Source: UBA11606 sp965243715
Lineage (GTDB): Bacteria; Actinomycetota; Acidimicrobiia; Acidimicrobiales; Aldehydirespiratoraceae
DNA length: 64,000 nt
NCBI GenBank assembly: GCA_965243715.1
Contig: CBDEVU010000009.1
Location: 496,001-560,000 of the forward strand
Reading direction: 5' to 3'
Shown here: piece after piece, positions 26,861-34,878 of the stretch
Numbering within the stretch: the stretch's first letter is position 1
How the letters are laid out: every line of letters begins with the position of its first letter
The notes under the pieces: model-generated
Seen by the model: the letters and a program-made list of their open reading frames with translations, nothing else
What the model was told of the DNA's origin: nothing
Databases searched by the model: none
Program-made: the position numbers and the translations under genes

Positions 26861-27109
26861 ATGTATAAAGATGCTTCCGTCAACTGCGACGAGATTTCCT
26901 GGCTCGGTACGGCGGCGGCCGCTAAGCGAATTGGGATCACCACGATCACCCTCTACCGCTTCATCGACAAGGGTCTGATCCCCGCCTACAAGTTCGGTCG
27001 GGTCATCCGCCTGCAACAGGCCGACGTCGATTCCTACATCAAGTCGTGCCGAGTCAGCGTAGGTTCGATCAGCCATCTGTACCCGGAACCCGCTGGTTCC
27101 GGCAACTAA
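26861..27109 (+). CDS. Excisionase/MerR-type helix-turn-helix protein
   Basis: An 82-residue protein with a winged-HTH of the excisionase family: WLGTAAAAKRIGITTITLYRFIDKGLIPAYKFGRVIRLQQADVDSYI. The residues G-I-T-x-x-T-L-Y-R and the wing with FGRVIRL match BldC-like/Xis-like DNA-binding domains. ATG 26861 is chosen over 26837 because of the -10-like TATCAT 6 nt upstream. It is divergent from the Tad operon and could control it. It is next to tRNA-Gly, but no integrase is seen. Confidence 0.8.
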   Translation: MYKDASVNCDEISWLGTAAAAKRIGITTITLYRFIDKGLIPAYKFGRVIRLQQADVDSYIKSCRVSVGSISHLYPEPAGSGN

Positions 27110-27121
27110 GTTCCATCGATT

Positions 27122-27196
27122 TGGAGCGGACGACGAGAATCGAACTCGCATCATCAGCTTGGAAGGCTGAGGTTCTAGCCGTTGAACTACGTCCGC
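27122..27196 (-). tRNA. tRNA-Gly (anticodon UCC)
   Basis: Minus strand. Acceptor arms GCGGACG and CGTCCGC pair, the discriminator is U and CCA is encoded. The anticodon stem TCAGC/GCTGA holds the loop CTTCCAA, giving anticodon UCC for Gly. The T-arm has GTTCGATTC. Confidence 0.95.
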
Positions 27197-27276
27197 AGAG
27201 ATGTCAATGTAGCGGATGGGTCAGGGGTGTGGGTTAAGCTGGTTTCTTAGGTCGCCGGATAGCAGGGGAGCGGCGG

Positions 27277-27282
27277 TAGGCT
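27277..27282 (+). promoter_or_regulatory. -10-like hexamer of tig, probable leaderless start
   Basis: TAGGCT ends 7 nt before ATG 27290 and there is no ribosome-binding site, so the mRNA probably begins at the ATG. Confidence 0.45.
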
Positions 27283-27289
27283 GAGATCA

Positions 27290-28627
27290 ATGAAAAGCAC
27301 TGTTGAGACCCTCGACGGCAACCGAGTCAAACTTTCCGTCGAGGTAGACGAAGCAGAGTTTGACTCGGCCGTAGATGCCGCATTCAAGCGAATCGCCAAG
27401 GAGGTTCGCACCCCTGGTTTTCGTCCGGGTAAGGCACCTCGTCGCTTGCTCGAAGCCCAACTCGGTCCCCTAATCGGGCGCGAAGAAGCCCTGCGCGAGT
27501 CCATGCCCGAGTACTACACTCGGGCCGTAATCGACCACGACGTCGATGTCATCGACGCTCCAGACATTGAGATGATTGCTGGCGGGGAGAGCGGTCCGGT
27601 CCGCTTCGATGCCGTTGTCGAGGTGCGTCCGAGCGTCAACGCGGCTGGCTACGACGGCTTGCGGGTCAAGATCCCGAGTCCGTTCGCCACTGACGAAGAC
27701 GTCGACAAGCAACTCGATACCCTTCGCCACAGCACTGCTGAACTCATTGCCGTCGATCGAGAGGCCGGTGATGGCGACCACGTCACGATCGATATCGAGG
27801 GAAGCCACGACGATGAACCCGTTGCTGGCCTAACCACCTCGGACTACGACTATGAGGTCGGTAGCGGGGCGGTCGTGGTCGAAATCGATGAGCATCTTCG
27901 CGGCGCGTCGGCGGGCGATGAAGTCGAGTTCGAAGCCGTCCATCCGGACCCTGATGAGGACACTCCGTTGTTTTTCCGGATCAGCGTCAAAGAAGTCAGG
28001 GAATCAGTATTGCCCGAACTCACCGACGAGTGGGCGGCGGAGGTCTCCGAGTTCGATACCGCGGAGGCGCTGCGGGATAGCGTGAGCACCCGCCTCAACA
28101 CTCTGCGCCTCCAACAGGCCAATCGGGCATTGCGACAAAATATCGCCGAGGCCCTAGCCAATCTCGTCACAGAGGAGATCCCAGCCGCGTTGGTCGAAAC
28201 GGAGATCAGGGCTCGGATGCAGGATTTTGTCGCTACTGTTGAGAAGCAAGGGATGGATGTCAGCGACTATCTTGATGCGGTGGACAAAACCGCCGAGGGT
28301 CTAGCTGAAGAGTTCCGTCAACCGGCAGAGCAAGCCGTCCGTGGCGACCTCGCCCTGCGCCGTGTGGCCGAACTGCAGAACTTCGTCCCCGACGACGCCG
28401 CCATTGATGAAGCAATCACCGCGATGGATCACCAGAGTGATCAAACGGCCGCCGAACTCCGGAGTAACCTAGCCGAGGTGGGGCAACTGTCCTCACTGCG
28501 GGCCGAGCTTGCCAAGCAAGCGGCGATGAAGTGGCTTGTCGAGAATGTCGAACTAGTGAACCATGATGGTGATCCGATCGATCGGGCGGCGATGGAGTTT
28601 CCCGAAGATGCAAGCGAGGAAGAGTGA
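27290..28627 (+). CDS. tig: Trigger factor
   Basis: A 445-residue ribosome-associated chaperone and peptidyl-prolyl isomerase. The ribosome-binding signature TPGFRPGKAPRRLLEAQLG (near residues 41-60) is present, followed by the FKBP-type domain (GDHVTIDIEG, about 160-240) and a helical C-terminal chaperone domain. It folds new chains at the ribosome exit. It directly precedes clpP and clpX, the usual order. The tig stop overlaps the clpP start (TGATG). Confidence 0.95.
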   Translation: MKSTVETLDGNRVKLSVEVDEAEFDSAVDAAFKRIAKEVRTPGFRPGKAPRRLLEAQLGPLIGREEALRESMPEYYTRAVIDHDVDVIDAPDIEMIAGGESGPVRFDAVVEVRPSVNAAGYDGLRVKIPSPFATDEDVDKQLDTLRHSTAELIAVDREAGDGDHVTIDIEGSHDDEPVAGLTTSDYDYEVGSGAVVVEIDEHLRGASAGDEVEFEAVHPDPDEDTPLFFRISVKEVRESVLPELTDEWAAEVSEFDTAEALRDSVSTRLNTLRLQQANRALRQNIAEALANLVTEEIPAALVETEIRARMQDFVATVEKQGMDVSDYLDAVDKTAEGLAEEFRQPAEQAVRGDLALRRVAELQNFVPDDAAIDEAITAMDHQSDQTAAELRSNLAEVGQLSSLRAELAKQAAMKWLVENVELVNHDGDPIDRAAMEFPEDASEEE

Positions 28628-29265
28628 TGGACATCAACCCGCGTGACTATCTAGTCCCGACCGTTGTCGAACAGACAAACCGAGGCGAGCGAGGTTACGA
28701 CCTCTACTCCAAACTGCTGAAGGAAAACATCGTTTTCATCGGCACGCCGATCGACGATCAGATCGCCAACCTGATCTGCGCCCAACTTTTGCATCTGGAG
28801 TCGGAGAACCCCGACAAGGACGTCAATCTCTACATCAATAGTCCTGGTGGCGATATCAACTCCCTGTTCGCTATCTATGACACTATGTCTTACATCAAGC
28901 CCGACATCACCACGATCTGCTTCGGTCAGGCGGCGTCCGCGGCTGCTGTGCTGCTTGCTGCGGGTACTAAAGGGAAGCGGCTGGCATTGCCGCACGCTCG
29001 CATCCTCATTCATCAACCGTACGCCGGGGCGCAGGGGCAGGCTAGCGACATCGAACTCATCGCGGCGGAGATCGCCCGCATGAAGTTATCGCTAGAACAG
29101 GTCATCGCGAGCCACACTGGTCAGACCGTTGAGAAGATCGCCGCCGACACGGATCGCGATTTTGTCATGACCGCGGCACAGGCAAAAGAGTATGGGATCA
29201 TCGACGAGGTGATTGAAACGCGTAACATGGTCGACAACAGTGGTCCGATCACGGCGATCAGCTAG
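28627..29265 (+). CDS. clpP: ATP-dependent Clp protease proteolytic subunit
   Basis: A 212-residue serine protease. It has Ser104 in GQAASAAAVLL, the His in RILIHQP and the Asp in DTDRDFVM. ATG 28627 overlaps the tig stop; an in-frame GTG one codon earlier is less likely. ClpP forms the barrel that degrades proteins fed by ClpX, including tmRNA-tagged ones. Only one clpP is in this window; many actinobacteria have a second. Confidence 0.96.
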   Translation: MDINPRDYLVPTVVEQTNRGERGYDLYSKLLKENIVFIGTPIDDQIANLICAQLLHLESENPDKDVNLYINSPGGDINSLFAIYDTMSYIKPDITTICFGQAASAAAVLLAAGTKGKRLALPHARILIHQPYAGAQGQASDIELIAAEIARMKLSLEQVIASHTGQTVEKIAADTDRDFVMTAAQAKEYGIIDEVIETRNMVDNSGPITAIS

Positions 29266-29276
29266 GAGGAAACTGA

Positions 29277-30533
29277 GTGGCGAAATTTGGTGAGGGAGGA
29301 GAACTCCTGAAGTGCTCCTTTTGTGGCAAGTCACAAAAGCAGGTCAAGAAACTTATTGCTGGTCCAGGTGTTTACATCTGCGACGAGTGCATCGACTTGT
29401 GCAACGAGATCATCGAAGAGGAACTCGCCGAGACGACCGAGGTCAGCCTGGGCGAACTGCCAGTACCACGCGAGATCTACTCGTTTCTAAATGACTACAT
29501 AGTCGGCCAGGAAACGGCCAAGTCGATCCTTTCCGTCGCCGTCTATAACCATTACAAGCGGGTGGAGTTGGGCAGTACCCTCGACGATGAGGTCGAGTTG
29601 GCAAAGTCGAATATTTTGCTCATCGGCCCCACCGGTTGCGGCAAGACCCTCATGGCCCAGACCCTCGCTCGCATGCTTAACGTGCCGTTCGCGATCGCCG
29701 ATGCCACGGCGCTGACCGAAGCAGGTTATGTCGGTGAGGATGTCGAGAACATCTTGTTGAAGCTAATCCAAGCCGCCGACTACGACGTCAAGAAGGCCGA
29801 GACGGGAATTATCTACATCGACGAGATCGACAAGGTGGCCCGCAAGAGTGAAAACCCGTCAATCACCCGTGATGTCTCGGGCGAAGGGGTGCAACAGGCG
29901 CTGCTTAAGATTCTCGAAGGAACCATTGCCGCGGTCCCTCCTCAGGGTGGACGCAAGCACCCTCACCAAGAGTTCCTGCAGATCGACACCACCAACGTGT
30001 TGTTCATCTGCGGTGGGGCATTTGCGGGCATCGAGAAGATCGTAGAGAAGCGGGTGGGTACGACTGGTGTTGGCTTTGGAGCCGATATTCGCGGTGCCCA
30101 GGATAAAGATCTCGGGGCCCTGTTCAAACAGGTGCTGCCCGAAGACCTCGTCAAGTTCGGTCTCATTCCTGAATTCATCGGCCGCTTACCGGTAGTTGGC
30201 GCGGTCAACCACCTCGAGCGCGATGCTCTCGTCGAGATTCTCACCGAGCCGCGTAACGCCCTCATCAAGCAATACCGCAGGATCTTCGACTTTGAAAATG
30301 TTGAACTCGTCTTCACACGCGAGTCCCTTGGCGCTATCGCCGACCTGGCCATCAAACGCGCCACCGGGGCACGCGGCCTTCGCTCCATTCTAGAAGAGAC
30401 CCTTCTTGGCACTATGTACGAGATCCCGGGGCGCAACGAAATCGCCAAGGTCATCGTCACGGCCAAGGCGGTCCACCAACAGGCCGCTCCCACCGTAATC
30501 AAAGTTGGAGCGGTAGGACGCCGGGCGAGTTGA
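29277..30533 (+). CDS. clpX: ClpX ATPase, substrate-unfolding subunit of ClpXP
   Basis: A 418-residue AAA+ unfoldase. The N-terminal zinc domain has four Cys (CSFCGKS... CDECIDLC), then Walker A GPTGCGKT, Walker B GIIYIDEIDK and the pore and IGF-type loops. Start GTG 29277 with AGGAGG just upstream. It delivers tagged substrates, such as ssrA-tagged proteins, to ClpP. Confidence 0.96.
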   Translation: MAKFGEGGELLKCSFCGKSQKQVKKLIAGPGVYICDECIDLCNEIIEEELAETTEVSLGELPVPREIYSFLNDYIVGQETAKSILSVAVYNHYKRVELGSTLDDEVELAKSNILLIGPTGCGKTLMAQTLARMLNVPFAIADATALTEAGYVGEDVENILLKLIQAADYDVKKAETGIIYIDEIDKVARKSENPSITRDVSGEGVQQALLKILEGTIAAVPPQGGRKHPHQEFLQIDTTNVLFICGGAFAGIEKIVEKRVGTTGVGFGADIRGAQDKDLGALFKQVLPEDLVKFGLIPEFIGRLPVVGAVNHLERDALVEILTEPRNALIKQYRRIFDFENVELVFTRESLGAIADLAIKRATGARGLRSILEETLLGTMYEIPGRNEIAKVIVTAKAVHQQAAPTVIKVGAVGRRAS

Positions 30534-30546
30534 TCACGGATCCATC

Positions 30547-31836
30547 GTGGAGTACGACGAAGCGCTCCAACATCTCGACGCGCTGATTAACTACGAAGTC
30601 ATTCCCCGGGCGGGCGCGATCGAGGGGCTCACCATCGAACCGATGCGTGCTTTGATGGCGGCACTCGGCGATCCACACACGTCCTACCCAGTCATCCATG
30701 TCACCGGAACGAACGGCAAAGGGTCATCGATTCGTTTGATTGAGGCGATTTTATTGACTATGGGGCTTCGGGTGGGTACGTATACGAGTCCGCATCTCGA
30801 GACGGTCAACGAGCGGATCCGGGTAGCTGGCGATGCGATTGACGATGTCGGGTTCGCCCAAGCAGTCGGCGATGTTGTTCGTACCCAGGATGCTTACCGC
30901 ACTGAACCGATTACTTGGTTCGAGACGCTGACAGCCGCCGCTCTTTTACACTTTGCTAACGAAGTCGTCGAGGTCGCTCTCGTTGAAGTGGGAATGCTTG
31001 GTCGCTACGACGCCACTAATGTGGTGGAGGCCGAGATCGCGGTAATCACCAATGTTGGGTTTGATCACACGGTAGGTGGTCCCGGCTGGCGGGCGACGAT
31101 TGCGGCGGAGAAGTCGGGCATCATCGAAGCCAACTCGTTGCTGGTGCTCGGAGAAAACGACGAGACCCGAGCCGTCTTTATGGCGGAGAACCCGGGGCGA
31201 GTCGTGGTACGCGACGACGACTTCGCGGTCACCGAGAATCTGCTCGCGGTCGGGGGGCGTCAAGCCAGCATCCGTACCCCGCGGGGGAGCTATGACGAGA
31301 TCTTCCTTAACCTCCATGGCGCTCATCAGGCGGAAAACGCGGCGTTAGCGTTGACCGTTGCGGAAGAGTTCTTTGCCGCTCCCTTGCCTCCCGACGTGGT
31401 GGAGGAGGCGTTCGGCACGGTGTTGGTGCCAGGTCGTCTTGAGATTGTCCGCCGTTCGCCGCTCATCGTGGTCGATACGGCTCACAACGTGTCCGCGGCC
31501 GCCGTCCTCGCCGAAGCGGTCGCCGATTTTGGCTTGGGAGGTCGCCGGTTCCTGCTGATTGGTCTGCAGGACGGTCGGGTGGCTGTCGATGTCTGTCGAG
31601 CTTTGAGGGTGGGCGACTACCAGTTGGTGGTGGCGTGTACCGCGCCGACAAATCGTGGTCTCGAGGCCGATGTTTTGGCTGCCGCGGTGCGATCCGCTGG
31701 CGGCTATGTCGACGCGGTGGGTGATGTTGACGCGGCCTTGGACTATCTCCTGAGTCAAGCGGAGGACGATGATCTCGTTGTGGTGACTGGGTCGAATGCG
31801 GTCGTAGGTCGTATCCGCTCTAGCCTTTCAGAATGA
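30547..31836 (+). CDS. folC: Folylpolyglutamate synthase / dihydrofolate synthase
   Basis: A 429-residue Mur-ligase-like enzyme. The P-loop VTGTNGKGSSIRLIEAIL near residue 52, the HLETVNERIRV loop, a DNA-like DTAHNVSAAAVL block and the C-terminal ligase domain fit FolC. It adds glutamate to folates and probably makes dihydrofolate. Start GTG 30547, 13 nt after clpX. The stop overlaps ndk by 4 nt. Confidence 0.94.
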   Translation: MEYDEALQHLDALINYEVIPRAGAIEGLTIEPMRALMAALGDPHTSYPVIHVTGTNGKGSSIRLIEAILLTMGLRVGTYTSPHLETVNERIRVAGDAIDDVGFAQAVGDVVRTQDAYRTEPITWFETLTAAALLHFANEVVEVALVEVGMLGRYDATNVVEAEIAVITNVGFDHTVGGPGWRATIAAEKSGIIEANSLLVLGENDETRAVFMAENPGRVVVRDDDFAVTENLLAVGGRQASIRTPRGSYDEIFLNLHGAHQAENAALALTVAEEFFAAPLPPDVVEEAFGTVLVPGRLEIVRRSPLIVVDTAHNVSAAAVLAEAVADFGLGGRRFLLIGLQDGRVAVDVCRALRVGDYQLVVACTAPTNRGLEADVLAAAVRSAGGYVDAVGDVDAALDYLLSQAEDDDLVVVTGSNAVVGRIRSSLSE

Positions 31837-32252
31837 ATCGTACGTTCATCATCTGCAAGCCCGACTCGGTCGAGCGGGGTCTCGTTGGCCAGCTTCTCAG
31901 TCGCTTTGAAACGAAAGGCTTTTCGATCGTCGCCGCTGAACTTCGCACACTCGACGCCGAGACACTGTCTCGTCATTACGAGGAGCACGTAGGGAAGCCT
32001 TTCTACGCAGGTCTGGTTGAGTTTATGAGTCGCGGTCCCGCCCTCGTGGCCGTGTTGGAAGGCCCTGAGGGTACCTGGGAGACCGTCCGCGAGATGATGG
32101 GTGCCACCAACCCGATGAAGTCGCGGCCGGGCACGATCCGGGGCGATTTGGGCACGGAGTTCACCGAGAACCTGATTCATGGTTCGGACTCCGCTGAGTC
32201 CGCAGCCCGCGAAATCGACATATTCTTCCCGAATCTATTGTCCACCAACTGA
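31833..32252 (+). CDS. ndk: Nucleoside diphosphate kinase
   Basis: A 139-residue enzyme with the family start RTFIICKPDSVERGLVG and the active-site histidine in NLIHGSDS near residue 117. It balances NTP and dNTP pools by phosphate transfer. The ATG overlaps the folC stop (ATGA). Confidence 0.97.
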   Translation: MNRTFIICKPDSVERGLVGQLLSRFETKGFSIVAAELRTLDAETLSRHYEEHVGKPFYAGLVEFMSRGPALVAVLEGPEGTWETVREMMGATNPMKSRPGTIRGDLGTEFTENLIHGSDSAESAAREIDIFFPNLLSTN

Positions 32253-32292
32253 CCTTGGGGAGCATTTAGTTCCATATCGACCGTAAACCTGC

Positions 32293-32298
32293 TATGAT
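32293..32298 (+). promoter_or_regulatory. -10-like hexamer upstream of mreB
   Basis: TATGAT lies about 100 nt before the mreB ATG, giving a leader of roughly 90 nt that includes the hairpin at 32327-32362. No convincing -35 box is seen. Confidence 0.4.
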
Positions 32299-32326
32299 TC
32301 GGTGATGGCTCGCGCCTATCCTTACC

Positions 32327-32362
32327 GCAAGCAGTCGGAGTCCCTCGTCGGACTGCGGTTGC
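32327..32362 (+). promoter_or_regulatory. Stem-loop in the mreB leader
   Basis: GCAAGCAGTC (32327-32336) pairs with GACTGC (32351-32356) and TTGC (32359-32362), with a GG bulge, around a 14-nt loop. There is no T-run. It lies 36 nt before the mreB ATG in the predicted transcript leader of the cell-shape operon. Confidence 0.4.
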
Positions 32363-32397
32363 TTGCTAATCCGTCCACTCAGTTTTGAGGCATTCTC

Positions 32398-33447
32398 ATG
32401 ATTGCTGATTCCCTCCTTTGGAGATTTGGAGCAGTTGTCGGCCGCGATATGGCGGTCGACCTTGGCACCGCCAACACACTGGTGTACGTGCGCGGCGAGG
32501 GAATCGTTCTCGAAGAACCTTCAGTTGTGGCCATTAACGTTCATGATGGCAAGCCGTTGGCCGTGGGGGTTGAGGCGAAGCGGATGATTGGTCGCACGCC
32601 AGCGCACATCCAAGCAATTCGCCCGCTCAAGGACGGTGTCATTGCCGACTTTGATATCTGTGAAAAGATGCTGCGGTATTTTATTCAGAAGGTACACCAG
32701 CGCAAGTGGGCGAGGCCTCGGATGGTCATTGCCGTACCGTCGGGTATCACCGGTGTCGAACAGCGTGCCGTGCAAGAGGCGGCAGAGTTCGCGGGCGCTC
32801 GCAAGCCCGCCTATATCATCGAAGAGCCGATGGCGGCGGCGATTGGGGCTGGTTTGCCCGTCCAAGAACCGACTGGCAACATGATCGTCGATATCGGTGG
32901 TGGAACAACGGAAGTGGCCGTCATTTCTTTGGGCGGAGTGGTTGCTAGTCAGTCGGCCCGAGTCGGAGGCGACGAACTCGACGAAGCAATCATGCAGTAC
33001 AGCAAGAAAGAGTTCAGCCTTGCCCTAGGGGAGCGAACAGCCGAAGAGGTGAAGATGCAGTTGGGGTCGGCTTGGCCGTTAGAGCGTGAACTTCGAGCGG
33101 AGATTCGCGGACGCGACCTAGTCACTGGTCTTCCGCGGACAATCGTGGCCACTTCCAAAGATATTCGTGAGGCGATCGCAGAGCCCGTCGCGGCAATCTG
33201 CGATGCGACTAAAGCTACCCTCGACAAGACCCCACCAGAGTTGGCTGCCGATATCATGGATCGTGGTATCACGCTGGCTGGGGGTGGTGCGTTGCTGAAG
33301 GGCATCTCGGAGCGACTCAACGACGAAACCGGCATGCCCATACATATTGCGCCGAATCCGCTCTTCGCGGTGGCGACTGGTTCGGGCCAGGTACTGGAGG
33401 AATTCGAAGCATTGCGTGGCGTGATTCTGAGCTCTGGCGAGTTCTAA
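32398..33447 (+). CDS. mreB: Rod-shape-determining actin homologue MreB
   Basis: A 349-residue actin-fold ATPase: phosphate 1 DLGTANTLVYV near residue 21, phosphate 2 IVDIGGGTTEVAVIS, adenosine motif TLAGGGALLKG near the end. It guides lateral wall synthesis in elongating cells. First gene of mreBCD-mrdA-rodA, all same strand with short overlaps. Confidence 0.96.
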   Translation: MIADSLLWRFGAVVGRDMAVDLGTANTLVYVRGEGIVLEEPSVVAINVHDGKPLAVGVEAKRMIGRTPAHIQAIRPLKDGVIADFDICEKMLRYFIQKVHQRKWARPRMVIAVPSGITGVEQRAVQEAAEFAGARKPAYIIEEPMAAAIGAGLPVQEPTGNMIVDIGGGTTEVAVISLGGVVASQSARVGGDELDEAIMQYSKKEFSLALGERTAEEVKMQLGSAWPLERELRAEIRGRDLVTGLPRTIVATSKDIREAIAEPVAAICDATKATLDKTPPELAADIMDRGITLAGGGALLKGISERLNDETGMPIHIAPNPLFAVATGSGQVLEEFEALRGVILSSGEF

Positions 33448-33457
33448 ACGGCACACT

Positions 33458-34387
33458 ATGGCGCTGAATCAGCGCATCGGACGGTCTCGCCACCGGCTGA
33501 TCTTGTTGGTGCTCACGGCGATCACCTTGCTCACTTTAGACCTGCGTAGCTTTGGGCCCATTGGGTCAGCGCAAAGAAGTGTTCGCGACGTCTTGCATCC
33601 CGTCACAGAGATCGCCGGTGCCGTTGTGTCTCCGTTTTCCGATGCTTGGAACGCGGTCTTCAATTATGACGATTTAGAGAGCAAGAACGCTGACCTTCAA
33701 CGCCGTATTGATGAACTCGTTGGTTCGAGCCTTGAGGTGGAGGCCGAGCGGGCCGCGTTCGATCGACTCCTAGATACCACGGGCATTGAGTACCTGCCCG
33801 ATATTCCTCGGGTGACCGCGGCCGTTGTGCGGGGCGCGGTCGGCAATTTCGACGCCGACGCGATCACCATCGGAGCGGGAAGTAAACACGGAATTGCACC
33901 GGGTATGGCCGTCGTCACCAACGCCGGTTTGGTTGGTCGCGTCGAGCGAGTTGACAAAACGACATCGACTATCCAGTTGTTGGGCGATTCTGAGCTGATT
34001 GTGGGTGTGCGCCTATCGTCCACCAATGAGGTCGGACTAGGCCGTTCGCTCCCTGATGACCACACTACGTTCAAGATCGACCAAGGACTAGACTGGCCTG
34101 ACGACGGTGATGAAGCGCTACTCCCCGCGATCGGCACCGTGGTCGTAACCGCGGCGAGCAGTCGGTATCCGGCCGAGATTCCGCTGGGTCGAATCCGAAC
34201 CGTCGAGCGGGCCGATGACGAACTTTCGATGATTGTCTACGTTGATCTCGCCAACGACGTTTCTGATCTGAGCTACGTCACGGTGATGCGGGCCGTGGGG
34301 ACCGATCAGGTTCCGCTGGATGTGGTCACTCCGAGCACCCTCGCGCCACTCACTATTCCTTCTGATAAGGCAGAATCGGAGTCGTGA
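33458..34387 (+). CDS. mreC: Rod-shape-determining protein MreC
   Basis: A 309-residue protein with an N-terminal membrane helix (LILLVLTAITLLTLDL), a coiled coil near residues 65-90 and the MreC beta-domain with GAGSKHGIAPGMAVV and GLVGRV. It links MreB to the wall synthases outside the membrane. Confidence 0.93.
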   Translation: MALNQRIGRSRHRLILLVLTAITLLTLDLRSFGPIGSAQRSVRDVLHPVTEIAGAVVSPFSDAWNAVFNYDDLESKNADLQRRIDELVGSSLEVEAERAAFDRLLDTTGIEYLPDIPRVTAAVVRGAVGNFDADAITIGAGSKHGIAPGMAVVTNAGLVGRVERVDKTTSTIQLLGDSELIVGVRLSSTNEVGLGRSLPDDHTTFKIDQGLDWPDDGDEALLPAIGTVVVTAASSRYPAEIPLGRIRTVERADDELSMIVYVDLANDVSDLSYVTVMRAVGTDQVPLDVVTPSTLAPLTIPSDKAESES

Positions 34388-34878
34388 ATACCTCGGCCCG
34401 CCTCGCCCTAGTATTCCTTCTTGCACTCATAGTGCAGCTCACGGTATTCGTTGATGTTCGGGTGGCCGGGGTAGCGCCCGAGTTGCTGGCCCTCGTAGCC
34501 ATCCTTGCCGCTTTCTTCGTGGGCCCCGAACGCGGCCCTGTAATTGCCTTCTTGGCTGGACTGTTGTGGGATGTTTATCTTCCGACCCCGTTGGGGGTGG
34601 CGGCGGTGTCGTTCGCTCTCGTTGCATTCGCGGTTGGCTCATTCGAAGAGGGCTTGTTCGACGAAAGTCGGGGTCAACTGTTAGCGATCGCCGGTTTGGC
34701 GAGCGGGGGTGGGGTCGTGACTTTCGCTCTGATCGGCGAACTAGTCGGACAGCGAGGCCTGCTCGATGTCGACATGCTCAAAGTGGCGCTGCTAGTTGGT
34801 TTCTTGAATGCCGCGCTGGCTCCGCTTGCCGCTCCGCTCTTGCAGTGGGCGCTCAATCCCGCTAACCAACGGCCATGA
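34384..34878 (+). CDS. mreD: Rod-shape-determining membrane protein MreD
   Basis: A 164-residue hydrophobic protein with about five membrane segments, in the expected place between mreC and mrdA. Start GTG 34384 overlaps the mreC stop; the stop overlaps mrdA (ATGA). Confidence 0.9.
   Translation: MNTSARLALVFLLALIVQLTVFVDVRVAGVAPELLALVAILAAFFVGPERGPVIAFLAGLLWDVYLPTPLGVAAVSFALVAFAVGSFEEGLFDESRGQLLAIAGLASGGGVVTFALIGELVGQRGLLDVDMLKVALLVGFLNAALAPLAAPLLQWALNPANQRP

Noticed and set aside
26837..27109. The HTH gene as an excisionase of an integrated element
   Set aside because: There is no integrase, no attachment repeat around tRNA-Gly and no phage genes, so a regulator is more likely than a mobile-element protein.
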